A stretch of DNA of 64,000 bases from Schistocephalus solidus (Eukaryota; Platyhelminthes; Cestoda; Diphyllobothriidea; Diphyllobothriidae): the NCBI GenBank assembly GCA_017591395.1, contig WEDG01012274.1, forward strand, positions 35,846 through 99,845. Reading direction: 5' to 3'. Below the pieces are notes generated by a model, which saw only the letters and a program-made list of their open reading frames with translations, was not told where the DNA came from and searched no databases. This document shows, in pieces, positions 27,048-36,832 of the stretch (positions are counted from its first letter, which is position 1; each line of letters opens with the position of its first letter). The translations under genes and the position numbers were made by a program.

Positions 27048-27462
27048 TTACTGCAAGTCTTCTCCATCCTCTTGCTTAAGTTTTACATTCAATGTCTTTG
27101 GAGCCCTCTGAAAAAAACGTTCTTGCCAATAAATTCGTCTTGAATGAAAGATATGCACTGGATTTTTTATAACTTTCTGCAAAGTAGTGATGCCCAAATA
27201 AACATCCTGCCTAAAGCCTTCGAAGAAGGTATCATCGTCAAGTATAACCACTATTTGAAATGAATTACTCAGAAAAATGCGAAATAAGGCCATGGATATT
27301 TCCATCATCAACATTAGACTCCGCAGTAAAGTTCACATGCTCGACCTCAATAAATAAGTCAAATAAAGGGTATTCCTTATTTCTAAGGTCTTTTGCAGGA
27401 AAAAACGAAAACAAATTGTTTCTGATTTCATGAATAGAAAAGTGTTTAAAATTCAGCTTCAT
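27048..27462 (-). pseudogene. Unidentified protein-like stretch, frame broken once
   Basis: Two minus-strand frames overlap at about 27265-27314 and differ by one frame. The first (from 27462, about 65 residues) contains FKHFSIHEIRNNLFSFF and FIEVEHVNFTAESNVDDG; the second (to 27048) contains FQIVVILDDDTFFEGFR and LKQEDGEDLQ. Residue composition looks less random than in neighbouring AT-rich frames. I do not recognise a family. It could be a processed pseudogene or an unknown mobile-element protein, or chance. Confidence 0.2.
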
Positions 27463-29919
27463 TGCGTAAAAAAGAGCAGTCCCTTAAAGATACAGTATTT
27501 CGCACCAAAATTTAACTGCGTACCTATTGTGAAGGTTCAAATTATTCAGCATAAGCTTTTGTCTCATAAATAATTGCATCATTTTCTGCAATTCAGATTA
27601 AAACTCACGCATAATCCGAAGGCATTGTCGGAAAAACGTATCAGCGTTCCTGTCATGTTTTATTAGGTTCTAATTATTCTTATGCATTCAGTTACCGGTC
27701 AATTAACATTTTATTTATGCGAAAGAGATCAGCCTTTCACCGAAATGCTGGCATTATGTTCGCCTGAGTAAATTGGGTGTGACTTCATCATGATCATCTA
27801 TGTATGCTAAAGGTGAAGCCCTTTGCAAATTTTTAAACAAATTAATCAATACCTTTCCTTTACTCAGCTGGGATTACAAAAGTGAGAGAATGCTGGTTTC
27901 CTTTATTGGAAGTCGTTCAGTGTTTGTGTGATACAATTTCTAGCCTCAGAAATGGTGACAAAAGGTTAGCAGAAAGCCCAATAAATGGTTTCGGATTCCA
28001 AGCCTTATTAAAGGGTATACTAAGTTCTCATTGGCGAATGAACTCAGTGGTACATGAAACGTAAAGAACGTTGAGAACTAAAGACGAGAAGTGTGATTTA
28101 ATATTTTTCAACATTCCTTTTTAACGACAAATGAACACGAACAAGCTGCAATTATAAAAGGAATCTGGTGGGTTTAAGTTTTAAAATCGCAATCATTGTG
28201 TGATATTTTATGCGGGCTCAAATGAGGTTTTATAAGCCATTTAACACAAAAAGAGCAGACTTATTACGTTATGTGCAGATGAAGTATGACTCAAAACATA
28301 AATCCTCGTAAGACAAGTAAATTTAACACCAGCTTACTTCCCCTTCGATAGCATTTCTTTGCAATTTTTCTTTCAAGCGTCATCATTTGTATAGATTGCA
28401 AAAAATAAATTACAGCCACACTGAATGTCAAATGTTCCAATGATTAAAAGTAAGTTAAAACTTTTTAAAGAATTAATTCTTGTTATTCAACTTCACAATC
28501 CAGTTTTCCTAAAATAACTGGTTTAATTATACTGTATTGTTATAGAATAAGCCTATCAATATAGTACTTATTTTCATAAAATTGCGCTAAATTGTCGTGG
28601 GTTTAGAAGGCAAACGCTAGGTTTTAGAAACCCATGCTGAATATTCTACAGCATTCACGTAATGATTGCTAGCAGGTCTTTCAAAAGCTTCACATAACTG
28701 ATAAAGGATTGAGGACATTTTTGCAAAGAAAGAAAAAATTTTTGCAAAGAAGTGATAGTACCGAAACGTTTCAACTCAGGCGGTACTTCTTAGATCACAT
28801 TCATTCTATATTTTGCATAGATTAAATGTATTTTGACCGTCTCTACATACCCATTTATGTCTTGATTATATTTTTGTCTAATTTAAATACAACAAGCAAA
28901 ATAGCATAGAATTCGGCGTTAATTGTTACCAATATTTGAAAATCCTTCTTGCAAGGACTTTAATTGTTAACTGATCAATCACTTCCTCTTAATCGGTCAC
29001 AAATGCCTGTTTATCTGTATATTTGGATTACTTCAGCTTCTGATTAAACATTTATTAATCAAAACAGTATATACTGTATTCATGTACTATATTCATTATG
29101 TAAAGTTGTCAGTGTTAGCAAAGGGCAGTTCTTTCGGCTCATCAAGTGAGATAAGACCCATAAGTTTGGACATTTTCAGTTATACATCATGCAGTGCAAA
29201 TGATTTTTGTAAAACCATGTTTTGGCAAATCGTATCGAAGGCAGACCATTGAGAATTGGCGGAATACGCTTTCATGACCGGATGACCGGACGGCCGTTTC
29301 AAGCTCAGTAATATTTGCTGGCCAGAAGTACACAACGATAGGATTTGGAAAACCTGGGATTTAACACTGGAACTTGTTGGATATTCGTCTTAGTTATTTT
29401 GACGATATATCAAAGCGTCTCTAACGCGGTGCTCTGTTGGTTTCATTTGATAATATTCACGATCATTGAAAATGAGTTCACGTATTTTAAAACGTAGAAA
29501 GTTCATCCCGGTACGCCTTGGAACTCTCTCTATCTCGCTATATATATTAAAATACAGGCATCCTAAGATATTCAATACGAAAAGACGAAATTATTTGGGA
29601 AAAAATAAATTTTAATGCGCACATTTTCAAAACTGATCCCCCAGCTCCTCTTCAGACCACGGGCAGTGTACAGGAACAATTAATTAATTAATTTACCGTG
29701 TAAAGCAGAGGATTTTGAGGTTGGGAAACAGTACAAAACTAAATTACGTACATTTTTGGACGCTAGTTGATGAGGGCGACTTCAGACGTAAGTAAGTGTG
29801 CTAAAAAGTTAAAAATTAAAACGTGCCAAAAAGTCGATTTTGCTTAGTCCTTGCTACCATTGGTTGTCAGTGTGGGCGAACTCTCGTTTGGATTAGCTAT
29901 CGCCTATTTCATTTTTCAG

Positions 29920-30720
29920 GTTGCCATATACAGCTTCCAATTCAATGTGTCGGTTAATGCATGGGTCATCTGTGTAAATGGCTTCCGAAAATTCTCGGCA
30001 ACTTGAGACAATAGGTCTCGCCTTCTTACTGCAATTAGATGTTCGTTTATGCGTGTAGGGGACGATTTAGCGGTCTGACTACAATGTGTCACATTACAAC
30101 TCTCACATCGAATATTTTACATGACATCCTTTTTATCCAACTAGCCAATTCTATCCTTAAAGTGTACAAGCTGTTTTCGTTGTTCAGTCGTTGGTTTGTG
30201 CGCCATTTGGAGTTGCTGCTTCCTTAGGTGTCTTTCAACGAGTTTGGCTACGTCCTTGATATACGGAAGTGTCCGCTAGTTCTTTGACTTGGGCGCTTGG
30301 GCGTTTCTTGTGTTTTTCTTTAACTCCTGTCGCCTCATGCAGCAACGCGCAAAATCCCTTGCATAACTATTTCTGGAAAATAGTTTGAACATATATTTTA
30401 GTTGGAGCTGGTTGAGCTCTTTATTAGAACAGTGCGCGCTTCCTCGATTGAGTAGGGGTTTAACACTACTCCGTTTTTGAGCAACAGGATGGGTGCTCTG
30501 GTAAAGCAGGATAACTTCTGCATACGCTTCTTTGTGGTAAATCGATGTGCGAAATGTCCCGCCAGTCTTCAGCTTTTCAAGGACGTCAAGAAATGTAACT
30601 TTACTGGAAACGTCTTTTTCAATCGTGAAGGGGAAACCTGATAACGTTGAGTCAATTACGCTATGCAGCATTTTTTGAAGTTTACTTCTTGGGATACCTA
30701 TTTTCCAGTTGATCTTTTTA
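29920..30720 (-). mobile_element. Penelope-like retroelement remnant (RT end, linker, GIY-YIG)
   Basis: Minus-strand frames encode, in order: the reverse-transcriptase end (GFPFTIEKDVSSKVTFLDVL, then FRTSIYHKEAYA, STHPVAQKRSSVKPLLNRG), the linker after an in-frame stop near 30274 (LPYIKDVAKLVERHLRKQQL, MAHKPTTEQRKQL), and a GIY-YIG endonuclease remnant (IRCESCNVTHC, TRINEHLIAVRRRDLLSQVA, ending DTLNWK). This order and these motifs are those of Penelope-like elements, whose RT copies RNA into chromosome ends or nicks and whose endonuclease opens the target. The copy is dead: at least two stops, 5' RT core missing, and the YIGQTGR part of the nuclease reduced to CSQTAKSS, although the Arg and Glu of TRINEH remain. 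It sits in intron 4 in the sense of the Cav2 transcript. Confidence 0.8.
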
Positions 30721-32755
30721 ATTTAAATGCATCATAAGAACCTTGATTAGGCAATTGTCTACCAAACTAAGAATGAATAGGTGGCCATGGATATAAATTC
30801 AACTGACGATCGGTGATTTTCTGCCGATATTAAAAGTCTTTACATATGTGTACACTGCAATGCAAGACGGCGTCCATATTCAATTGCAATCAAAAGTAAA
30901 GGTGGAATCGAAGCAATTACAGGCATATTGGTGTAGCCACTATTACTAAATTCATGGTGACGGGTATCCTGGACGAATATGTAAAACTAATTCGTCATCT
31001 TGCCTAACGAAAGTTAATACCATAGCATCAAAGAGTATAATACGTTACTGCTTATACGGCAGCATCTGCCTTACTGGTTCTCCTTATGTGGCAACAGAGC
31101 CCTGAGATGGAATTTTCAGTTTCTGCAGTGCATACGAAACAACTGTATAGTTGATTTCTTTGAATCCGACCGCAATGCCAAACAAAAAATTAACAGGCTC
31201 ATAACCTAACATCTGTGCCAGAATCTCCAGAATAGCCGACCACAGATTAAACTCATCGTAGAATCAAAGTTGGATTTCAAATGCCTGTCGCACATACGGG
31301 GTCACTGTGAACCTGGGCGGTTTCATCATAGAAACAGTTAATTTTCAAGAAGCGTGTCGAAACTCCAACTCCAAAGTGCCTTAACCTGTTGCTCAGACAT
31401 CCTTGTCTGATGACGACAGACAAGCTGGAAGTGATAACCAGGTAATCTGCTTTCTTTGATGGTGCTACTTATCAAGTTTCTATCCGCGTAATTTTGGGAA
31501 CAGAATGTGTGGCCTTTACACTCGCGACCTGGAAGTAAATTTGAAATACCTAGCTGTGTCCTGTGATCAGGATAGAATTTAAATCTAGATTCTCACTTCA
31601 TAAAATGTCTTCCGAAAAGCAATAATTAGGATATACATGCAATGGTTCCTAAGATTAGGCATTTTGGGTAACCACCAGGTAATTTTTTAGACTAGGGTAA
31701 AACGTTTTAGGTTTTCAGCACCTAACGACTTATCTTTTCGACTGATACCGGCAAGCTTACCTGGCAGCGTTAATCGCATGCTAATCATATTTCTTAACCA
31801 GTAAACTAGACTCAAACTATTTGCCTTTGTCTATTCTTAATGGATTTTCAATTTTTAAAACTTTATGTTTTGGTTTAAATGGCTATATTTAAGGCGCATA
31901 GTAATTTAATGCAGTATTCAGGACAAACAACGTTGATAATGCTTATTTCATAATTTAATGGGCAAAATGCTTAATTCATAAAATTGAAGGCATATATTTT
32001 ATTGTGCTTTATTTAACCTAGTTTGATCATCCTCAGCACAAGCGCTAATGTTTAACAAATACAACGCCATGTAAACAAAGAGAAAATGAACCCCGAATGC
32101 ATAATTTTGAAGAAAACATTTTCCGCTTCCATTGGCAGGCAACTATTGAGAGCTTTTACTAAGAAAAGTTAACCCATACTGTGGCACGCAATTGGGAAAT
32201 TTTATGGAAAATAAATTTGCTTAACTAGAAAAATAATTATGCTTCCACGTTTATTTTTCGGTAAAAGGTATTTGAAATAGACAAATTGCGGTTAGTCTAG
32301 GCTGTCTGGTCGAGGTACAGATAAGACCTATGATAATGCCACCTACATTCACCACCATGATCCTTCAGGGTTGCTTTGGCCAAAAATAACCCGCCAAGTT
32401 GGATCTTATTTTTGTCTACTTGGTCATTTTTAAATTATCCTTCACAAGCTGGTGGACATCATTATTGGCGGATTTCTTTCCTCATCAATTAGCAGTTTCA
32501 AACAGTATTTTGCCTTGTTTTTAAAAACATTCATCATAAATATAATTGACACTACTCCTATTCTGAACAGTGGCTCTCTTTCAAGAATTCATGTAAATTA
32601 CTAAAATAGTATAGAGATAACTCGTATGTTTTCAGAACCACGTGAAAGTGCGTTTCATGTAATACAGCCTTGCACGAAAAAGATATTTTGCTGCAAAAAT
32701 ACGTTTGATTTAAAAAATAAAAACTTAAATATGTAAACACAAAACTTTTACGCAC

Positions 32756-32856
32756 TTGGAATGCCAGAGACGAGCTTAAGCGGTCTCAAAACTCGAACTG
32801 CTCTGAGTGTTCTCAAATCGACGCCTGTCCCGGTTGCGGCAAATACGGTCACATAG
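32756..32856 (-). CDS. cav2: Cav2 exon 4: voltage-sensor helix IS4
   Basis: 101 bp, acceptor gttttttttag type (tgctgtttttttag) and donor GTGCGT. The first base C completes a Gly codon (GG|C). It encodes [17 protein letters not shown] then [16 protein letters not shown] and the first base of Ser. S4 carries R-x-x-R-x-x-R-x-x-R-x-x-K, the gating charges of a voltage sensor. The S3-S4 link is short, as in Cav2 and unlike Cav1. No ATG-started frame marks this exon; it was found by matching the S4 motif and confirmed by phase at both ends. Confidence 0.95.
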
Positions 32857-33180
32857 CTAAAAAAACAGCACTGACGTTTTTCATTTCCCATTCAATATAG
32901 CATTTGATCTGCAAATAATATTTCTGAAATGATATCGATCAAAATCAAGTGGACTAAAGTTTACAAAATCTTCAAAATCCGGCGGCATTTCCGGAAATAT
33001 TTCCTCTAATCCTGGTCATGCATGCAACCAGGCCGGATTTCCTAAGCGTTTGTGCCAAAACTCTTCAAAATCTATCTATTCTAAATTTGAAGGAAGAGCA
33101 TCAATGCAGGTTACCATGATACTCCCAGAGGCACGTTTTTTAAACAAGTACGGCAAGTGCCAAATATCAAGGAAACGTAC
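32857..33180 (-). other. Intron 3 of Cav2 (324 bp)
   Basis: Donor GTACGT at 33180 and acceptor tttttttag. It is the shortest intron here. A frame continues past the donor for about 23 codons before a stop, but the extra residues do not match any Cav S3-S4 linker, whereas splicing at GTACGT restores the family sequence. Confidence 0.9.
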
Positions 33181-33320
33181 CCAGTTATTACAACTACGAA
33201 ATCCAGAAAATTCCAAACGTTCCGCAAATATGAGCCAGGATGTAATAAAAATCCCAAAGCGACAATTTTCAAAATCGCCTCGCACGTGAATATACCAAGG
33301 AAATAGTTTTCCAAACTCTC
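33181..33320 (-). CDS. cav2: Cav2 exon 3: segments IS2 and IS3
   Basis: 140 bp, acceptor ttatcttacag and donor GTACGT. Phase 0 in, phase 2 out. It encodes [19 protein letters not shown] (S2), [18 protein letters not shown] (S2-S3 loop) and FLDFVVVIT (S3). The F-GIF--EA--KI-ALGF--H-GSYLRN-WN--DFVVV-TG pattern is typical of Cav2. The S2 glutamate (CEAILK) and the S3 aspartate (LDFVVV) of the charge-transfer centre are present. Confidence 0.95.
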
Positions 33321-34351
33321 CTGTAAGATAATAAAATTGAGTTAAAAAATAGAAAGGAATTATATAATACATGAAATACCAAACTACAGCCGAAAATTAT
33401 CTACAAAATACTTAATATAATGTGATTCATTGTGCGGTCATTTAGCTTCTTCACCATAAGCTCATTAATATAATCTAATATTAAAAATTTTCCAGACCCA
33501 AATCTAGCTAGAAAAATTTGTGTTATATTGAAATGCACAAAATTTATTCTTTCGTTCTTCATTTTTTTTGTCGCGAGTCTTTTTTTAAGAAAAAAGGCCT
33601 TAAATGTTTATCTTTTTCCCCTACCATGGCAATGACTACTTATCATACCTTAATTAATATAGTCGAACTAATTTTGCCCGGAAAGTATGTTTTAATCATT
33701 AGCTAAATTGAACACCACTGCCTCTCGAAGCAGGTCTAAAGGGCAAAGTGTTTTCTTAAATTTGTAAATAAAAAGTAGCCTTATCAAACTCAGTTTGCGT
33801 GGATGAAGTTTCTGTGATTTCCTTCATAGCAGGTAACAAAAGATTAATTTAAAAAAATCTATTTTTGTGCGGCTGGATCTTCAAACATTAGTCATTTTCT
33901 TATTATCGGAACAAATTTAAATTACAGTTAGAATATAACAAAAACAACTCTTGGTTAAAAAGAAATTATCTAGGAGCTTTAAATTCTGTTAACGCGGCAG
34001 CAAATAGTTTACATCTGGATAATTTCTAAGCCTTCACATTTTGCTACAGATAAACGTAAAATCAAATTCTTGCATTCGAAATCTTACTCTTGGAAAATGC
34101 TTCAAGTCAAAATTGACAGATTATATCGCGAAATGTTTATGAATGCTATTTGAAGGACTTCTGCTGCTCCTCCATTAAACTACCACTTGTGGAACTCACG
34201 GTCTCCAGGATGAGACATGATTGCGATAGATTAAAACTATTGCTTTAATACAGATAAGCAGATTTGATGGGTAAGCTTCTCACACGAGCTACAATAACAG
34301 AGGTCACTTAAGTGGCATTTTCAATAATTCATTTGACTGCCAATTACTCAC
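33321..34351 (-). other. Intron 2 of Cav2 (1.0 kb)
   Basis: Donor GTGAGT (34351 downwards) and acceptor ttacag. AT-rich; no element recognised. Confidence 0.92.
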
Positions 34352-34457
34352 CATTCTTGTGGACAGTTGTCTTCTGTCGTTGTTTGGCAAGTGAACTTCC
34401 ATTGCTAGGCAAACACAGTTGGCTGTTATCGTCATCAAAACCATGTACTCAAACGGC
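34352..34457 (-). CDS. cav2: Cav2 exon 2: segment IS1
   Basis: 106 bp. It begins after an AC dinucleotide (see the U12 intron) with G, which completes GG|G for Gly, and encodes [20 protein letters not shown] (S1) then [15 protein letters not shown], the S1-S2 extracellular loop. It ends in phase 0 at donor GTGAGT. PFEYM-L-TI-ANC--LA-E-HLP--D is the Cav2 S1 signature. An in-frame TGA immediately before the chosen acceptor, and the lack of any AG at the right phase, leave the AC acceptor as the only fit. Confidence 0.95.
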
Positions 34458-34957
34458 GTTCATAGCACAACCCAGTCCAAAGAAAAGAATTCAGTTAAGG
34501 AATTTTTGATTGTCTATAAAGGCGTTCAACAACTACATATAAATATATGCAATATCTAACGTTGACTAGTTAATATAAGCCGTTTTGATGAGCTGGTACA
34601 TCCCTGTCTTGTGTTAAACGGCTGAGACCTTTATTACATTGGTTAGTTTAGCGTGTCACGCATAACTTATAACTAACTGCTAAATTAATTAGCATTTTTA
34701 CGTTTATTTTAGCTGCAGACTTGAAGAAATGACTTCAGCACCACATTAATTAAAATCAAGAGGGTAGTTATGCTACCATAAATGAGTTTCACAATTGGTG
34801 CTTTCTATAAATGATTCGGAAAAGGAAAGACATTTATTTTATCTTTATGTATCCTAGAGTTATTCTATTTCCTTGCTGATAAAGTATACTACGTCCTGAG
34901 GTAAACCACTTCTTAGACAGCTTGATATTAATTTTTTCTTGTTAAAGCAAAGGATAT
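34458..34957 (-). other. Intron 1 of Cav2: U12-type AT-AC intron (500 bp)
   Basis: The intron starts ATATCCTTTG, the full minor-spliceosome 5' splice-site consensus, and ends in AC (tgctatgaac). It contains TTCCTTAAC, an exact U12 branch-site match. No GT donor exists at this point, and only the AT-AC pair joins DWG to PFEYM in frame (phase 2 on both sides). Voltage-gated sodium and calcium channel genes are known hosts of such minor introns, so conservation is plausible. Odd point: the branch A lies about 37 nt from the AC, longer than usual for this class. Confidence 0.88.
34494..34502 (-). promoter_or_regulatory. U12 branch-point site TTCCTTAAC
   Basis: Exact match to the minor-class branch consensus TTCCTTRAY on the minus strand, followed by a T-rich stretch (attcttttcttt) and then, 36 nt after the motif, the AC acceptor. 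Confidence 0.75.
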
Positions 34958-35280
34958 CCCCAGTCAATGATCGTTTTGGCCGTTTTTCGTAAAAGATTTT
35001 TCTCTGAAAAAACAAAGAGAGCCCGGTTTCCTTTGGACTGCAGACCAAGGAGACTGAGACTGAGTAGTTTATCGGTGCCACTCTTCTGCGACCTTGAGCT
35101 CAGCGAGGTATTTCCAAAAGCGCTTGCAGCTTCGTGCTGAATACCAAGACCCCGAAGCTGTTCCAGCGTCTTTAACGCCATGACCACACATTCTTCGGGG
35201 ATGGCAGCCGTCGCCGTCGCAGCTGAATTTTCCCCAGCGTGCTGGTCGGCATTCTCGGCGTACACGTTGTTGATGGCCAT
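34958..35280 (-). CDS. cav2: Cav2 exon 1: cytoplasmic N-terminus
   Basis: Start at 35280 chosen because an in-frame TGA lies 15 codons upstream, no ATG occurs between, and the context aaaATGG is strong. 107 residues plus two bases. The first about 85 residues (MAINNVYAENADQH; an Ala/Thr run AATATAAIP; ALKTLEQLRGLG; a Ser-rich stretch) match nothing I know. The end, NRALFVFSEKNLLRKTAKTI followed by IDW, is the conserved block just before S1 (vertebrate NRSLFLFSEDN-VRK-AK-I-EW). It ends at an ATATCC donor rather than GT. The exon is somewhat GC-richer than its surroundings, as expected for a first exon. Confidence 0.9.
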
Positions 35281-35386
35281 TTTGAGAGTGTTCCTGTCGT
35301 TTGTAGCTATCCAGGAGCTTTTTCAGGAGTTGATGGTCGGTTAGTGATATGTAAACTTCGATGGCACAGACTGCATCGAAAGGCAC
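35281..35386 (-). promoter_or_regulatory. Putative 5' leader with an overlapping upstream ORF
   Basis: An upstream ATG at 35386 opens a frame (starting MPFDAVCAIEVYISLTD) that runs past the channel start in another frame and stops at 35069. If the transcript begins above 35386, this uORF would overlap the start codon and could reduce translation. The transcription start is not visible; no TATA box or CpG island boundary can be fixed from sequence alone. Confidence 0.35.
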
Positions 35387-36792
35387 AGAGGTGTGGTTTA
35401 AAGGACAATAAAATGTTGATATATGTGCTGCCGAACACTCCTCCTATCCAGTATGTGGGTTTGTGTGTGGAGGTGGCAAATCCTGAACTCACGAATGAAT
35501 GGAGAGACGAAGCCGTTTACAACAGGCAGTTCAGATGCGTTGACTAACAATCAACCATCATCCAGCTCATCATAGCCAACTCCACCAGCACAATTACCAC
35601 CACCACCACCTCATTAGTGCTGACCTCATTCTCACGATTGTCATCAAGCACTTACATACATGTACCGATGTCGCGTGTGCGGATGCGCTTGTGTGTGTGT
35701 GTGTGCGTGTGGTTGCTCAACCGCTCAGCGAAGAGAGGCAGGCCGGTAAAGCGTATTTTCATTGGTTGCTGGACGATACAACGGGAGTACATAATAGGAC
35801 AGATCCACATGCAGGAAAACCCTAGCGGTTTGCTGCAATGTGCCCGACTACGTGGGTTGGAGTGGGTGTTGAAGCAGTTTTGTGTGCTAGTCGCCAAAAG
35901 GATGTACTTGGCAGCAACTCTATGGCATTTCGCCTGTGGTCGCTCACGTGCACATTTTTGTTTCCTGTCATGATTTAAAAGCACAGGAAGTCCTGTGGTC
36001 GGAAAGAGCGAATACTTCGCATGTGGTAGAGCTTCAGTAGAAGTAAATGGTTGTCATTTCAGTACCTGCGTTAGAAGAATTGCCATAGAACTATTTTTTT
36101 AAAACAAAGATAGATATGCAAATGCAAAAAGGGCGAGAAGCTACATTTTTATGTGATGCAGCGCCCCAAAAGAAATTAGTGAATACAGTTTTAAATCACA
36201 GTTATGCACTTACCAGAAAGGAATATAAAATAAAATAAAGCATTAGCAATGAAGTGGTTGGCTGGACAAATATACCTAGCTCGGAGTGACCAAGCATATA
36301 TTTCACCTTTTTAAAGTTAATGGAGGAATTTTTACAAAAAGATACAAATATAAATGTAAAGCAAAAGATTCTTTCATGAATTTGCAGGTATAACGTACTT
36401 ATAATCGACAAAAAATGCCCAGGTACCAATCTGAAAGGGGAATGCCATAAAATCATATGCTGCAGTTGATTCGGGACACACCTCTTTGAATTGTTTTTCT
36501 TTTAAAGTGAAATTAGGCTGATGGAAAAATATTTGAGTTTTGAAATTTATATTCTTTTGAAAATAGGGGTTAATTTTAAAATAAAGATACCTTGCTGCAG
36601 AAATTTAATTCCTTCATCAAGCGCAGGTGGAATAATGAACCAAAACATGTTTAATTGGACCTTTGGGAAATGTTTAGAAATATTATGACAGCTGTGTGTT
36701 CACAGTATGAAAACATAACCCTCCCAATCGCATTATTTTACGAACCGAGTGCAATTTATTTCATCATAATCAAGAAATTTGAAAGAATTATG

Positions 36793-36795
<3 letters not shown>
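35387..36795. other. Upstream region of Cav2 (probable promoter side)
   Basis: Contains CA-rich stretches (ccaccaccacc near 35.6 kb), a GT microsatellite (35691-35710) and a GC-richer stretch to about 36.0 kb, then AT-rich DNA. No supported gene. The frame near 36.2-36.46 kb minus does not match a Cav exon. Confidence 0.5.
35691..35710 (+). repeat. (GT)n microsatellite
   Basis: Seven GT units followed by an interrupted gcgtgt, about 0.4 kb upstream of the channel start codon. Alternating purine-pyrimidine tract. Confidence 0.9.

Positions 36796-36830
<35 letters not shown>
36796..36830 (+). repeat. (TA)n microsatellite
   Basis: Uninterrupted TA run of about 17 units in AT-rich intergenic DNA. 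Confidence 0.95.

Positions 36831-36832
<2 letters not shown>

Larger units (their letters stand above)
22185..32755 (-). other. Intron 4 of Cav2 (10.6 kb)
   Basis: Donor GTGCGT and acceptor atcccatag. It carries a SINE (23.44 kb), a Penelope-like retroelement remnant on the same strand (29.9-30.7 kb), an unidentified protein-like stretch (27.05-27.46 kb) and a GC-richer patch at 24.4-25.0 kb in which I recognise nothing. The rest is AT-rich filler. Confidence 0.9.
254..35280 (-). other. cav2: Cav2-type calcium channel alpha-1 gene, 5' part
   Basis: Gene-level entry. Eight coding exons at 34958-35280, 34352-34457, 33181-33320, 32756-32856, 22038-22184, 20142-20376, 5286-5389 and 254-369 join in consistent phase (2,0,2,1,1,0,2,1) into about 424 residues. 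Seen directly: domain I S1-S6, an S4 with basic residues every third position, the pore glutamate, and the AID. Family knowledge: the alpha-1 subunit forms the pore of presynaptic-type voltage-gated calcium channels in the plasma membrane. Cav2 rather than Cav1 or Cav3 is called from the N-terminal FVFSEKN block, the GSYLRN-WN-DFVVV-TG S2-S3 region, and the post-S6 [22 protein letters not shown] run. Flatworms are known to carry more than one Cav2 gene; which paralogue this is cannot be told. Domains II-IV lie beyond position 1. Confidence 0.93.

Noticed and set aside
33111..33180. Read-through of exon 3 (residues after VVVITG) as an S3-S4 linker
   Set aside because: The extra residues match no Cav linker, while the GTACGT donor at 33180 joins in phase to the S4 exon and restores the family sequence.
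36202..36456. Minus-strand frame upstream of exon 1 as another Cav exon
   Set aside because: Translated in all frames it lacks the S1 or N-terminal motifs, and the true N-terminal and S1 exons were found at 34958-35280 and 34352-34457.
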